64,000 bases of DNA from Icerya purchasi (lineage: Eukaryota; Arthropoda; Insecta; Hemiptera; Monophlebidae), in NCBI GenBank assembly GCA_039619475.1, contig CM077116.1:170765363-170829362 (forward strand), given 5' to 3'. A model generated the notes under the pieces. The model made no database searches. It saw nothing but the letters and a program-made list of their open reading frames with translations, and had not been told where the DNA came from. This document shows, piece after piece, positions 23,801 to 34,930 of this stretch. The position numbers and the translations under genes are program-made. How positions within the stretch are numbered: position 1 is the first letter of the stretch; each line of letters begins with the position of its first letter.

Positions 23801-26177
23801 ATAATAAGCAACGTAAAATAATGCTAAATGTGGTAAACAACGCCTTTTTACAAAAAGTTGATAACTACAACCGATAAAAACCACATGTAGCCATAACTTC
23901 TCAAATAAATTTGTTCAAGCGTAAGCGCTTCATAAAATTTTATAGCAGACACTTGCACACAAAAGCGAAAGAGGCTGATGGAGAGAGGAGAGAAGATCAA
24001 AATGTAGTATATTAAAATTTTCATGTTCGAAAATACGTCATTAAAGATTCAATTTTAATTTTTGCGGTAGTTACAATGACTTCCATCCTCGGGAAGTTAA
24101 TAAATGGAAGTAATTTTAAAGAGCAAAGCGGTATTTCCATTATAAACACAGATAACAATACACGGAAAACGATCAAAATCTAAGGAAAAATGTACAAAAA
24201 CTGAACATTAAAGGTAATAATATACTCTTTCATTTAATGTTAATTATAAATTTCGAAAAACCCCTCTTTTTTTTTTATATATCAGTTTGAATAATTGTAA
24301 TTAAATCAACCATTTTTTATTATATACATTTACTAAAATTTTACCGAAATACAGATCGACTCTTAACGATTTCATATATTAAGAAATATATTTCATTGCG
24401 ATGGGAAAAAATAAATAAACTATATTGCACAATATAAGAAATTATTATTTAACTTAAATCGTTAATTTTATAAAATTGATATGTAAACGTCACTTTTTTT
24501 TTTAACATGTTAAATCTAAAAGGGAAAAAAATCTTAAAAATAAAACCAAAAAAAAAAATAAACTAAAGCAATATTATTTGATAAATTTAATTGCTAATAA
24601 AAATTATGTAAACCGGATCCTCCGTAAACGGCATCAGTTAATATATTCATGTAAAAGAACTAAAGAGAACCATTAAAAAACTATACATTTATAATAGAAC
24701 GCTAAAACATAATAAGCGGGAACCATAGGAGATAAATCGTTTTGTTAAATGTAATAATTTAATAATGATTACCTTCAAGTAATCGATAAATTTTTGCAGT
24801 AGATCATCACTTTCCAAAATTTCTTCAGTATTATACCCTTCACCTTCGACGCTAAAAGCTTCTTTCATCTTCCGATATTCTTCTTCCTCCTTGCGTCTCT
24901 TCTCTTCCTCCTTCTTTCGTTCTTCTTCTTCTTTTTTTTGCTCAATTAATTTTTCTTCCTCCTCTTTTAATTTTCGTTCCTTTTCCTCTTCCTGCTTTTG
25001 TTGTTTGGCTTCTTCACGGTGCTTAATTTCAGCCTAAAGAATACAAATATTTAGGACATTGAATTAAAATAAATTCTGCGCAATTCGTAACATATTTTTC
25101 ACAAAGCACCATATAAAACGTAACAAAAATCGTTTTAATATATAATCATCGGTAACAATATTTTCGAAATAAATTATAATACGAAGTTAGTACATTAAGA
25201 ATTTAGGTGATTTTTTTCAAAACAAAATGATTTTTAAAATATCATTCCACCAGTAAAAAGGATTTCTAATTTAGTGCAAATATTGTACAATTCCAAATAC
25301 TTCTAAACAATTTAAAATAGAACATTTTATAACTCAATTCACCTTGTATTTATTTCGGAAATTTTCATTTATTCATAAACCCATTAATAGTAGAGTATCC
25401 CTTACAAAAAAAAACACACTGAACATTAAAGACTTCTTAAATGATTAATTTAAGTGAAATGTGTTGACCATTGTACAGCAAGGTATGTGTACTTATTTAT
25501 TTAAATACTAATAAAATACTTATACATATTTAAAAATACAGACACTTCGTAATTAATCTTAAATTAACTTCCGGACTTTCAACTGCGTGTATTTTAATTT
25601 TAATTAAATATCTTTAAGTGTATTACTTCTCTTTGAACTTTTCTTTCAGCTTTTGCTTCTAGTTTGGCTCGCTTTTTAGTTCCGATTTTTGAAACTGGTT
25701 CTGTATGAACTGGGTCTGTCATTTCATTTTCTGAATTATTTCGCGCCGGACGATTATTTACATTCTGACGATTTTGCAGTCCTACGAGAACGCATACACA
25801 TATGTACAAAAGTAGTTAGGTACGATTCAGTTGTTTTGAAGTATTTGAACATTTATTTAATTTTAACAAAAATACCTCTAAGTCTTGGACCTTGTTGTAC
25901 ATTTTGTACTTCCTGGCGGAAGACCTGGGCTTCGTTATCACCTAAAATTTTAAATCGTAAATGATTTGTACTATAACGTCATTAACTTCTACGCTCGTCG
26001 AATGGTATTACAAATAATACAGTAGAGTTATTAACTTTATTCGGTGTTACGAACGTGTTACTTACCTTTATTAAAATATCGTTTAATTACAAAACCAATT
26101 ATTAAAGACAAAGTAACATATGCAAAAAGCGAAATCAGATAAACATTCCCAGTTATATCCTTAATAAACTCCAACAT
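12712..26177 (-). CDS. DDRGK1: DDRGK1 / UFBP1, ER-anchored ufmylation adaptor (six exons)
   Basis: Exons on -: 26177-26066, 25941-25876, 25781-25627, 25033-24773, 16442-16337 and 12857-12712. All have GT-AG junctions and compatible phases; total 846 nt, predicted 281 aa (human about 314). Residues about 1-37 (start [14 protein letters not shown]) carry one N-terminal membrane segment. A basic linker follows, then a long charged coiled coil rich in EEEK/RKEEE. Next comes [13 protein letters not shown] and a PCI/winged-helix-like C-terminus containing [13 protein letters not shown], the motif that names the family, and [19 protein letters not shown]1 anchors the UFM1 E3 complex (UFL1, CDK5RAP3) at the ER for ufmylation and ER-phagy (family knowledge). 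Over 90% of the locus is intron filled with transposons. The start is the first ATG before the membrane segment. Confidence 0.95.
12858..16336 (-). other. DDRGK1 intron 5
   Basis: 3.5-kb intron. The part at about 14600-15720 is less AT-rich and carries longer frames on both strands (15090-15374 +, 15325-15690 -), but none shows a motif I recognise; it could be an old mobile element. A short hairpin lies at 15839-15942. Confidence 0.6.
15839..15942. repeat. 104-bp foldback with TTTTAGC termini
   Basis: TTTTAGCTCTGTCTCG (15839-15854) pairs with CGAGACAGCGCTAAAA (15927-15942) with one mismatch, around a 72-bp spacer. Likely a small MITE; family unknown. Confidence 0.55.
16337..16442 (-). CDS. 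DDRGK1: Isolated internal exon 5 of DDRGK1
   Basis: On - the acceptor ATAATTATAG precedes GAAAATAAAGTAGTAATGG and the donor is G|GTAATAAAT. It encodes [18 protein letters not shown] followed by [18 protein letters not shown] across the joint. This supplies the winged-helix segment expected between the end of exon 4 (FIDYLK) and GVIDDRGK of exon 6, and it repairs the phase: exon 4 ends in phase 0 and exon 6 needs one carried base. The exon is only 106 nt and is separated by about 8.3 kb from exon 4 and 3.5 kb from exon 6. Confidence 0.93.
17100..17480 (+). repeat. Fragment related to the CCGACTTCAA repeat family
   Basis: Shares AAAGCTACATTTCCATGG, TAATTT and ATTTTAAGTCAA with 9250-9300 and 28905-28950. 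Downstream it has CAGTAAAATCGGTTTATATA, equivalent to the TCAAAATCGGTTCA block of those copies. It lacks the palindrome, so it is a divergent or truncated relative. Confidence 0.5.
18180..18680. other. GC-richer patch of unknown nature in DDRGK1 intron
   Basis: Contains GTCGGTAGGCGGTAGTCCCG, GCTCGGAGGGGATAAAAC and a pyrimidine-rich stretch with CTCGTCCGGGCC, in contrast to the AT-rich flanks. Complementary open frames at 18230-18415 (-) and 18243-18434 (+) show no motif. It could be a TE fragment or an intronic regulatory or promoter segment; I cannot decide. Confidence 0.3.
19623..21368. mobile_element. DDE transposon with ~440-bp terminal inverted repeats
   Basis: The left end ACAAGGAAAGCACTCGAACC (19623) and right end GGTTCGAGTGCTTTCCTTGT (ends 21368) are exact complements. 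The two arms stay highly similar for about 440 bp each (19623-20065 and 20930-21368), including GAGGGATGCATCCCCTATTT and TAGGGGTAGTTTACCACT blocks. Between them is a truncated transposase frame (20163-20699). About 1.75 kb in all. Target duplication not resolved; flanks read ..TTAACTA| and |AAGTAGG... Long terminal inverted repeats with a DDE protein are seen in several superfamilies; I cannot assign this one. Confidence 0.85.
20163..20699 (+). pseudogene. C-terminal half of a DDE transposase with Cys/His-rich tail
   Basis: 178-residue open frame. Residues about 16-24 (LLLDSWGGH) and about 51-60 ([10 protein letters not shown]) resemble the second and third catalytic aspartate blocks of DDE_1/pogo-like endonucleases. 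The C-terminus (about 140-175) is a Cys/His-rich segment with C-x3-C-x4-C, C-x2-C, C-x2-H and a final H-x2-C pattern, likely a zinc-binding module. The N-terminal DNA-binding part and first catalytic Asp are absent, so this is a truncated copy. The frame itself is intact, which suggests it is not very old. It sits inside the long inverted repeats at 19623-21368 and a functional product is unlikely. Confidence 0.7.
21374..22264 (+). mobile_element. Internally deleted mariner (891 bp) with intact TIRs
   Basis: Termini GGGCATTTCAAAAGTATTGC and GTGCATTACTTTTGAAATGCCC are inverted copies flanked by TA on both sides (21372-21373, 22265-22266), the mariner target duplication. Inside, + frames give the N-terminus (about 21550-21700) and, after a deletion, the C-terminal catalytic part: [16 protein letters not shown] near 21880-21925, then [19 protein letters not shown] at about 21954-22010 and [11 protein letters not shown]. 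This is a SETMAR-type mariner (DD34D class) in which the S-P-C-D-F block reads A-P-C-D-Y. Stops, frameshifts and an internal deletion make it non-autonomous. Confidence 0.88.
22448..22595. repeat. Foldback MITE-like element
   Basis: Outer arms AGCAATGTAGAGAAA / TTTCTCTGTAACTTTACACTGCT pair imperfectly. The inner arms CTATTAAAATACAATTACGAA (about 22496-22516) and TTCGTAATCATATTTTAATAG (about 22529-22549) pair almost perfectly. No coding capacity. Confidence 0.55.
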
Positions 26178-26681
26178 CTCTGCCACTATTTACAATTTTT
26201 AAACACTTTTAATCTTTTATAAAGAAAACGCCATCAACTGATACTTCTAAACCATTTTTCAGATTTCTGCATCCACATCAAAATATACAACACCGCCGAA
26301 AACGAAAATCGCATTGCATGTCATCTAAAAATATATCGATTAAATCTTCAAAAATGTTCAATAAATCGATATATAGAAACAAAATATATCTTTTAAAGCT
26401 AAAGAATAAAAAAAACGGGTTTATGAAATTCTTTTTAAAATGATAGATATAATTTATTTTAGTATTTTCTATATCATTATACTATCGTATTTTTTTTTTT
26501 TTTTTAGATCATTTATATAAATATTTTTACAATACAAAATCTCGGTACAATCAGCGATAAATGTCGATTTGGAACATTATTTCCTCCGTGTTAATAACTT
26601 TACGTTATTACCTTATCATATATAAAAAATAACGTAAGTTAGTTACTAATCCGGTTTACATGGTAATATAAATTATTTAAT
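26178..26681. promoter_or_regulatory. Shared bidirectional promoter region, DDRGK1 / TMED
   Basis: Only 504 bp separate the two divergent start codons, so both 5' UTRs and promoters must lie here. On the DDRGK1 side there are two copies of TATCGATT (26334-26341 on + and 26364-26371 on -). Each is one base off the DRE core TATCGATA, which is common in insect housekeeping promoters (established for Drosophila; function here is inferred). A T-run lies at about 26489-26507. Confidence 0.55.
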
Positions 26682-29600
26682 ATGTATTTGAATAAGTTTT
26701 CTTTCTTAGTAATACTATATTACTGCCGATTATGTACCGGTCTGTATTTTCATATGGGGGAAACAGAAAGAAAATGCTTCATAGAAGAAATTCCTGACGA
26801 GACTACGGTATTAGGTATGCTTTTATAAAACTAATATATAAAAGCTTATATCTATACTAAATATATGTATGTTTCTGAATAAGGATTAAAGAAACAAATT
26901 ACAATACACAAATACGTTAGCGTAACTAGAGTTTAGTTGTAATCCAAAATCGTTAATGTTTTGGTTTTTTCAGCTCATTATAGGGTAGAACTTTATGATC
27001 CGAGAAGTAACGGATTCATACCCTCCCGGCCAGGTATAGGAATGCACGTAGAAGTGAAGGATCCGGATGATAATCTCATTTTATCTAGGGTAAATTTCGT
27101 TCATTATTGTTTGATAACGTTTACTCTATTGTTGCAGTTCACATGTTTATCCTTTCATATAATGTATATAATTCATGTAGTTTTTTATACAATTACTTCG
27201 TATAATTTGTGAAATTCAAATAATTTCATTATCGAAAAAGTGAAATATTGTTACTTTCATTTAATTTTCCATAATCATTCTCAATCACACGGAAGTTCGT
27301 TTACATTAACGGTGTATAATAATGCGAATTAAAATCCTCGCATAATGTATTACAAAAACCTCATTGATGCGATTATTACATAATGCGATTAGGATTTAAT
27401 TCAAAATGCAGACGGTGTAATTAACACTTAAATATTTTTTTTTTTTTTTTAATTTTTAAATAACTGACAATTCACGATGGAAAATTGCAATTAATTGCCA
27501 AAAAAATAATTATCCTGTGCATGTTTCAAATACAAATTAGCAAATAATCAATTTTTAAAAGCGATTCAAAATTATTATTCATTCCGTTAGTGCGAAACAA
27601 TGTTACTTTCAATCAACAGAATCAGAATGAATTTGTATCTATGTGTGATTGCATATTGCTATAGGATTTATGCGAATGCGAGTACTTTTTTTTTTTGGAA
27701 ATGAACGCAAGTAATCGAGTATCTTAGAATGTGATTATTTACATTACTACATAGTTTATATGCGCTTCTTATAATGGTTAATGTTCGTTTACTTGTATTA
27801 CAGTTTTTTATGGGGAAAAGGAAGGTATCAATAAAAATTACAAACCACTTATTAAAAAAGTTAATTAACTTAATTAGATTATTTAGAAGAAGAAAAAAAA
27901 AAGATTTCTACGAATTGATCAGCGCCAATTAGTAATGATTTTAAAGTTAAATTTCAGATTAGATATGAAGTTTTCTCAGAAATATCAAATATACCATCAG
28001 TATAAAAGACGTAATAATAGTAGTGAATAATTACCACGAATAGAAGAGTGCATTAGAAAATTCAAAACCTAAATTCTCCAGAGAAAAAGATATAAGTTTT
28101 CAGATGTTTCCGGAATAATATTTTTACAATAAAATACGAAAAAGTATTTGTAAATTGTTTGTCAATTCTTTTTTTAACATTATAATAAAAATGTGCAATA
28201 GACGTTTTTATTTTTTAAAATGAGTACTAAACTATTTTTCTTTCGACAGCCACATTGTGTAATAATTTATACTTATTCGTTTTAAAAAGTTTTTTATTCA
28301 ATTATTTCAAAATTCGAGCGCTTAGATACATTAAGACAAATGTTTTTTTTATTATATATATAATAAGCGGATGAATAGAAATTGTTTATGAGTTTAACGT
28401 ATAATAATTTTTTTTGAAAAATGCTTTTTTACAAAAAATAAATACCGACTTCAAGGTTTATTATAAAAATTTAAAAATGCACTAAAAAGTAAAAAATAAT
28501 TACTCCCGATAAAATATATATATCAGAGTGATATAACTTAAGGTGATATCGTAATTCTTATACAACATTAATTTTTTGGAGTTGGCATCAAATTCATATT
28601 AAAAGAATAATTAAAAACTGCATTAAATGTTGATTAAATTGTTCCTAACATGAATTTAATTCCAACTCCAAAAAGTTAATGTTGTATAAGAATTATGATA
28701 TCACCTTAAGTTATATCACTCTGATATATATATATTTTATCCGGAGTAATTATTTTTTACTTTTTTGTGCATTTTTAAATTTTTATAATAAACCTTGAAG
28801 TCGGTATTTATTTTTTGTAAAAAAGCGTTTTGTTTTTTACTTTTTAGTGCATTTTTATTCAATTAAATTAAAGCATTTATTTCCATGGTAAAAACACCAA
28901 AAGCTACATTTCCATGGTAATTTGGCAAATTTATAGTATTTTAAGTCAAAAATCTAATCCGACGGTGAAAACAATCATGAATGAAAAGCATCCAAAAAGC
29001 TTCAATCTCCCGCATTATTAAGGATAACTCAAAAACTACCGGTCGGACCTTGATCAAATTTAAATGGGATTACATGACAAACACCACCTTTCAAATAAAA
29101 GAAGAATCGTCAAAATCGGTTCATCTAGAAGAAAGTTCTGTGGTAACACACATAAAAAAAAAAAAAAAAAAATAAAAAAAAAACAGTCGAATTGAATACC
29201 TCCTTCTTTTTTGAAGTCGGTTAAAAAAGTACACAGGATGGCCACCGAACCGGGAAACCGGGAAAAAAAAATTAGAAACAGCCAAAAACGATATTTTTAA
29301 TAAGAAAAGCGAAAAATGACTACATTTTTTGATTTAGTTTACTTTAAATAAAAATTACGAAGTTCTGTTTTATTCATACAAAATACGCTGTAGCAGTCTG
29401 ATATTACCGATAGTAACAAAAAAATTCCATTCTTCTTTTTGTACAATTATCAGGAAATCGAGAGAATTTCTACCGGGGATTTAAAAATCGTATTTCAGTG
29501 ACCACCATGAATACAAATATCCTGCATAACAAGTTATTTAATATATATACGTATGTGTGTGAGTGTAAGGTGTGGATAACATATAGCGTATCTCAGTTAA

Positions 29601-32600
29601 CGAAACCGAAAGGAAAATCAGTGCTCACTGCATTTGCGTTGAAAAAAGGACATTATAATTTAAAACTCATTGGTTTTCAAGTTATTAAGCGTTTTGAACA
29701 TTCAAATCGCCGCCATAGGGTTTTGTTAATACCATTCTCATAAAGGAATTTCCGATTTTTTACCCCGTAAGTATTCCTCGATAAATTTTTTCAAATACAC
29801 TCGTTTTTTTTTTTTTCAAAACAGTTATTAAATGTACTTTTCTATGAAATTTTGTTTCGTAAAAATCAAAAAGAAGAAGAAGAAGATAGTCGCTTCATTC
29901 GTTAATAATTTATATAGGCTCCTAAAAATAAATAGTTATATTGCGTATATTAATATGTTCTATATAATAAAATGTTAACGTTATTAAATTCTTCAGTTTT
30001 ACGAAGTAGATTAATCGAATCTTTAATGAGATATTTTTAACCTTTATTATGTGAAAAATTCATACATCGAATTTTCATACGCAATAAGCGGCGTCGTTAA
30101 CGTTTTTTAATTTCTCTTTCGCTAATGATGAAAATCGTTATTTGTTATTTATAGGTATATAGCGCTGATGGAAGAATTTCATTTACATCCCATTCGCCGG
30201 GTGAACACGTGCTCTGCTTGTATTCAAATAGTACGAAATGGATCGGCGGAACTCAGCTGGTGAGTGAAATTTTCCACCTATTCTGTCGAACGAATTTCAT
30301 TTTCATACGTGATCGATTTTAACGACTATTTTTATTTACGATGTCTTGTAGCGCATTCATTTCGACATACAAGTTGGAGAGCACGCTATAGATTACGCTC
30401 AAGTTGCACAGAAAGAAAAATTGTCAGAACTTCAAATTCGTCTGCGTCAGTTATTAGATCAAGCCGATCAAATATCTAAGGAGCAGAATTATCAAAAGGT
30501 AATATTTCTTCCTTTTTTATTTACTTGCCTCTGTTGAAGTTAAAGCTGTACATAAATAGTTTTTTAAGAAATATTTAATACGCATTCAAAAGTTTGACAT
30601 GGCGTAAAGAAATTAAACGAATAATAATGTCTCATTATTAATCGAAATTCAAGACCTATAATAAATAACCCTTCTGACGTTTCTACAAAGTAGTTTCGAA
30701 TAAAACGCATCGATCTATGACTATTGTATTAATCCTGCTATTTTTAATTTTACAATTTGAAATAAATCAGATTTAAACAGAAATTTAATTATTCGAGATA
30801 TGATCGAAGGAAAAGTAATTTTAAGGAAAAATTGGTTCAACGAATTTATTAAAATATGTGTCGGAAATGATTTCTGAAACGTTGGCTGATTAAAATTAGT
30901 TTGAGCATATGCTGGGCAAATAATTAGAGAAATGCAAGAAGCTGTATACGACTATTTTATCATAACTGTCAGTATGAAAGTTTTGACAAAATATGTTTTT
31001 AATCAAAAATTTGCACTTTTATCAGTGTCATTAATGGAGATTGGTTTTATTAGTTTATTGTTACATTTAATATAACTCTTAAGAGCGGAGTGCTAACCTT
31101 CATCCAATGGCACTTTTTCTAAATTAGCTGTAATCTTATTAAGATCGAAATCGGTCTGGTGTGTAATAAAGTAGGCCTAATAAACAGATTTTTTCTAAAC
31201 TTGCGATTAATGAAAACTGCGCATTTTTTTTTTTTTATTGGAAATTAAAGAGGGAAAAAATTCCATATTTTCGGGTATAATTTAATTGGCATTAAGCTTC
31301 TGCCTAATATTATTCCTAAATATTTAACCCAATATATTTTGAAATGCGATTTTATCTAATCTTGTTTACAAACTGCTATTATGTTTGTTTTTTTTTATTT
31401 GTTTGTTTTTTTGAAATAATATAATTTCTGTCTTATTTGTGTGGTGTGCGGCGATATAATTGTTTGAGTTTTTCTAAAAATTAACTATATGACGTGTCCT
31501 TCGTTGGTATCAACACCTTAGGATAAACAAAAGAGACAACTATCTCATCAGTATAGACTGAGCTACATCAAGTTTAAAAAAGTTTAAAAGTGTGTCCTAG
31601 AATTCTCCCTTGAAAACTGCAGTGTAAAAATTAACTTAAAGTCAACTGCAATACTGTCGGCACTATAGATATATGTTTCACAAAATAATCAATGCGCAAT
31701 ATTATGTATGCCGAACATAAATAATAAAATTATATCATAAAAATCGATGTTTTTTAATATTTTTCAATATGATTTCTTTTTTCTTTTTTTTTTTGTATAA
31801 CTTTTTATGAGAGTAGGAAAGTACTGAGGCTAGTAAACATAAGATAAAATGAAAAATAAAAGACGCATAAGAATGGAGTTTTTGTTAAAAACTGATAAAT
31901 TTAAAAAGAAAAGAAAAAGATTAATGATGTAACGGTGCCAAGCCAGCTACCATGGCGTAGTTGGTTAGACAGCGGTGTTTAGTTCGGGTAGAACCGGGTT
32001 TGAATCCCGCTGTCGCGCATTGAAACTTCCAAGAATTTCTCTTGCGCCGGGTTAATGCCCACAATTGACGCATGCATCAAAATAAGAAGAAGAAGAAGAA
32101 GAAGAAAAGATTAACGGTGCTATTGATCAAGAGTATCCTTTAATGATGAAGAAAAGGTTGATTTAAAGCTTCTGGTAATTGGAAAAGTTAATTTTTAAAT
32201 TATTATTTCGAACGACAGTCAAGCGGTGGAAAGTTGACGATCTTTATTAAACAGTTCGTAAACGGTATGCTTGAGAAATAATCAAACGACTTTATAGTAA
32301 TTTTTCTGTTTTACAATTGTTTCAGAAATTCGTTATAAGAGCTTAATGCAAGAATATTCGGAATTCTCCTATAAATGCCTTTATATTAAAACTATTAGAA
32401 TTATTATTTTTTATGAAGTTTTTTTTTTTTTTGTTTGTTTTTATTTACATTTCAGTACCGGGAAGAAAGATTCAGAGCAACTAGTGAAAGTACAAATCAG
32501 CGAGTATTTTGGTGGTCGTTGGCTCAAGTATTTATCCTAATTATAATGGCCGTATGGCAGATGAGACATCTGAAGAGTTTCTTTGAAGCCAAAAAGTTAG

Positions 32601-32605
32601 TTTAA
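26682..32605 (+). CDS. eca: p24 family cargo receptor, TMED4/TMED9 type (eclair)
   Basis: Five exons: 26682-26814, 26974-27089, 30155-30259, 30352-30498 and 32456-32605. All have GT-AG junctions; total 651 nt, predicted 216 aa, the same length I expect for Drosophila eclair. Signal peptide about residues 1-21 ([15 protein letters not shown]...). The GOLD domain follows, with [28 protein letters not shown] and the second cysteine in [10 protein letters not shown]. Next come the coiled coil ([19 protein letters not shown]), [14 protein letters not shown], a membrane span (about 180-203) and a cytosolic tail with diphenylalanine and dilysine signals (SFFEAKKLV) for COPII/COPI sorting. p24 proteins cycle between ER and Golgi and select cargo (family knowledge). 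Divergent from DDRGK1. The start ATG is the only one ahead of the signal peptide. Confidence 0.95.
27090..30154 (+). other. TMED intron 2
   Basis: 3.1-kb intron, AT-rich, enlarged by copy B of the palindromic repeat (28418-29226). The frame at 29498-29743 has no recognised motif. No other feature is supported. Confidence 0.8.
28418..29226 (+). repeat. Palindrome-bearing interspersed repeat, copy B
   Basis: The palindrome (28418-28829) has the same arms as copy A: AAATGCTTTTTTACAAAAAA, ACCGACTTCAAGGTTTATT, AGGTGATATCGTAATTC and their complements. It is followed by the collinear 3' segment with GCTACATTTCCATGG, TAATCCGACGGTG, GACCTTGATCAAATTTAAAT and an A-run, ending TTTTTTGAAGTCGGTTAAAA. The longest frame (28981-29175) matches the corresponding frame in copy A and is not a gene by itself. 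Likely a non-autonomous DNA element; class unresolved. Confidence 0.85.
30499..32455 (+). other. TMED intron 4
   Basis: 2.0-kb AT-rich intron with T-runs and a SINE at 31935-32107. No other feature recognised. Confidence 0.8.
31935..32107 (+). mobile_element. tRNA-derived SINE with (GAA)n tail
   Basis: ATGGCGTAGTTGGTTAGACA matches pol III box A (TGGCGTAGTTGGTTA). About 45 bp later GGGTTTGAATCCCG is a nearly ideal box B. The tRNA-like head (about 31950-32015) is followed by an unrelated body (CGCCGGGTTAATGCCCACAA) and a 3' tail of AAG/AGA repeats, as expected for a SINE. It is better preserved than the SINE at 7735. Not a functional tRNA: the stems do not close into a cloverleaf. Confidence 0.8.
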
Positions 32606-33949
32606 ATTATCAATCATCTGAGTCGAATTACGGTCTCTCGACTGTTTCCTTCAACAACCAATTTGCAACATTTTACGTACTTGTCATCACTATGCAAGTA
32701 CATCGGTTGAAGCAACTGTAAATAAGTATTTTCTCGAAGAAAAAAAAAGAAAAGAAAAGAAAAAATTATTTTAGATTTCTCTGTTGTTATTTTTTTATTC
32801 TAGTTTCTGATAAAATGTTAAATTATAACGTTCCTTTTTAAGAAACTTGTAAAATTCTTCATTCTAAAATGTGTATTTTGTTTTCATACTGGAAATGTTC
32901 ATATAATATATATTGTATGTATACATATATATATATATATATATTACGATTTTTTAAAGTCTCTGTTCGCCTCAGTCGTTGTGATCTCTGCTTCCAACGA
33001 AAAGGTTACTGTTCGGGGCAAATTGTTAAATTCTTCTAAGGTCTCTGCTGTTCGATTACGACAGTTGTTGTGTTTAGTAGTCGCTGTTACGTTTCCTACT
33101 AGGTATAGTAAAGCGATATTCAGCATAAAACTATAAACAGGCTCATTAGTCCTGCGCTTTACCGCTATATATATATACTGGAATTTATGGTATCCGAAAA
33201 AATTTGTAAAAGTATCACATGCTTTAAGGAATCTTTGGGAGAAAATTTCTTCTTTTAGTTAACAATTCGTACGACCACGCGCATAATGTATTCTTCGATG
33301 TTACCGGTTATACACGATGCTGTAACAATAAAAATATAAATAAATAAAAGAAAATAAATATATATTAATCGCGTAAAGACACGTAATTCGTTGGTAATAA
33401 TTCGGCGATATATCTTATGTATCGAATTACGAATTTTAATCGAACATTAACTCGTGTGTAGTTGACAGAAGACGTACAACTATCCTACGAAAGGAAGACT
33501 AAAAACCGGCAAAAAGATCAACAACTGACGCCTATCTAATAGTAACTGACTTTAATCCTTTCCCCGGTTCACATCGTATTATTACAGTCAGCGAACCTTG
33601 AACACTTTAATGCAGTCACGTGCAATATAATAATAAATTCCGTTAACTAAACGCATCAAGTATAGACGCTGTGCACATCAATACATTCTTTTGAAAACCT
33701 CATCATTAGTTTGCCATATACAAATATTAAAAACGTAATATGGTTTACATTTACGTTAAATGATATTAGAACTAATCCATATTTCTAGTATAGAAAATTC
33801 CTGATATTTAATTACGCAACTTCATCAGGTTTACCGAAATTCATACAGAACAATGAATTTACCGGACATTAGATAAGTATAAATAAGTTTCACTTTACGC
33901 TACATTAATTTTTCTCTTTAAATAATAAATATTTAATAATTAATCATCA
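32606..33949. other. TMED 3' UTR and flank
   Basis: Probable 3' UTR. AATAAA-type hexamers cluster at about 33325-33360. A (TA)n microsatellite lies at about 32923-32943. The frame at 32944-33126 (-) has no motif. Confidence 0.5.
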
Positions 33950-34930
33950 TCATCTTCAACTATTTTCAATCCACCGTTGGATGTAGCTCTCTCGAAGTTC
34001 TTTCTATTTTTTCTTGTCTGTCGCTTTGCTCGTCTAGTCCTTTTAAAATTTATTTATATCGTCCACCCAACGTGTTAACGGTCTGCCTCTTTTACGTGTT
34101 CCGTTTGGCACCCACATTATCATTCGCAAGAAGTTCTGGATGTCCTGCGAAACGACCAGTCCATCTCCATATTGATTCGTTTATCGTTTGTACTACATCT
34201 TTTATTCCTGTAGTTTCCCTGTTCCATTTATTTTCTTTTTTATCCTTCAGAGTTATGCCAATCATTCTTCTTTCAATTCTCTTCTATGCCACTCTTAGTC
34301 TTTCTTCTGTTACCGCTGTAGTGTTCCATGTTTCGCATCCATAAGTCATCACTGGCAGTACACATTGATTAAATGTTTTCCTTTTAAGACTTATAGGAAT
34401 CTTTTTATTTTGTAAGATGTTCTTTAATTTACCACATGCCCTAGCATAGCCAATTGTATTCTTCTTGTTATTTCCTCTTGTAATCTGTTGTCACATTTTA
34501 TAATCTGTCCTAAATAATTAAATGATGCCACTTCCTGCATTGTCATCTGGTCTATCGTAATATTGCTATTTTGTGAGAACTCATTCAGTAGTAAGACAGT
34601 TTTCGCTGTGTTGATTTTCAGACCTATTTTCTTGCTTCTTATATTAAGTTCTTGTACCGTTTCTTTTAGTTCATCTACATATATCTTCTCTAAGAATCAC
34701 TATGTCATCCACATATCTGAGATGGCTGAGATATGTTTGTCCAATTTTTAACCCCTTACTGTTCCAGTTTAAGTTACCATTGTTCAGTTTTCTTTTATTA
34801 TTTTCTCCATAATCGGTAGCTGCGATTACCTCTAATTTATTTTTGATATTAGGCGGAAGCGGTAATCGATGTTTATCCTTGATTCGCCCATTTATTTCTT
34901 CGATATCTAAATTACCTTAACCATAGACTG
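33950..34930 (-). mobile_element. RTE-like LINE reverse-transcriptase fragment
   Basis: Reading -, sequence from 34930 gives NLNWNSKGLKIGQTYLSHLR followed by the catalytic YVDD (TAT GTG GAT GAC at 34715-34704) and IVILREDI. Later come blocks similar to GLKINTAKTVLLLNE, SFNYLGQIIKCDNRLQEEI and RGRPLTRWVDDI near 34080. This order (YxDD, thumb, C-terminal RGRP-x-TRW) is typical of RTE/L1-like LINEs widespread in insects. The catalytic motif is kept but several stops and frameshifts interrupt the frame. The 5' half (endonuclease, fingers) is missing. Confidence 0.82.

Larger units (their letters stand above)
16443..24772 (-). other. DDRGK1 intron 4, transposon-filled
   Basis: 8.3-kb intron holding a fragment of the CCGACTTCAA-type repeat (about 17100-17480), an unexplained GC-richer patch (18180-18680), a long-TIR DDE element (19623-21368), a deleted mariner (21374-22264) and a foldback at 22448-22595. 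The stretches 18690-19620 and 22600-24770 show only AT-rich DNA and homopolymers. Confidence 0.8.

Noticed and set aside
26961..27212. 83-codon frame on + as a separate gene
   Set aside because: It is TMED exon 2 read through both splice sites.
31950..32015. Functional tRNA gene
   Set aside because: Boxes A and B are good but the cloverleaf does not close and a SINE body with GAA tail follows.
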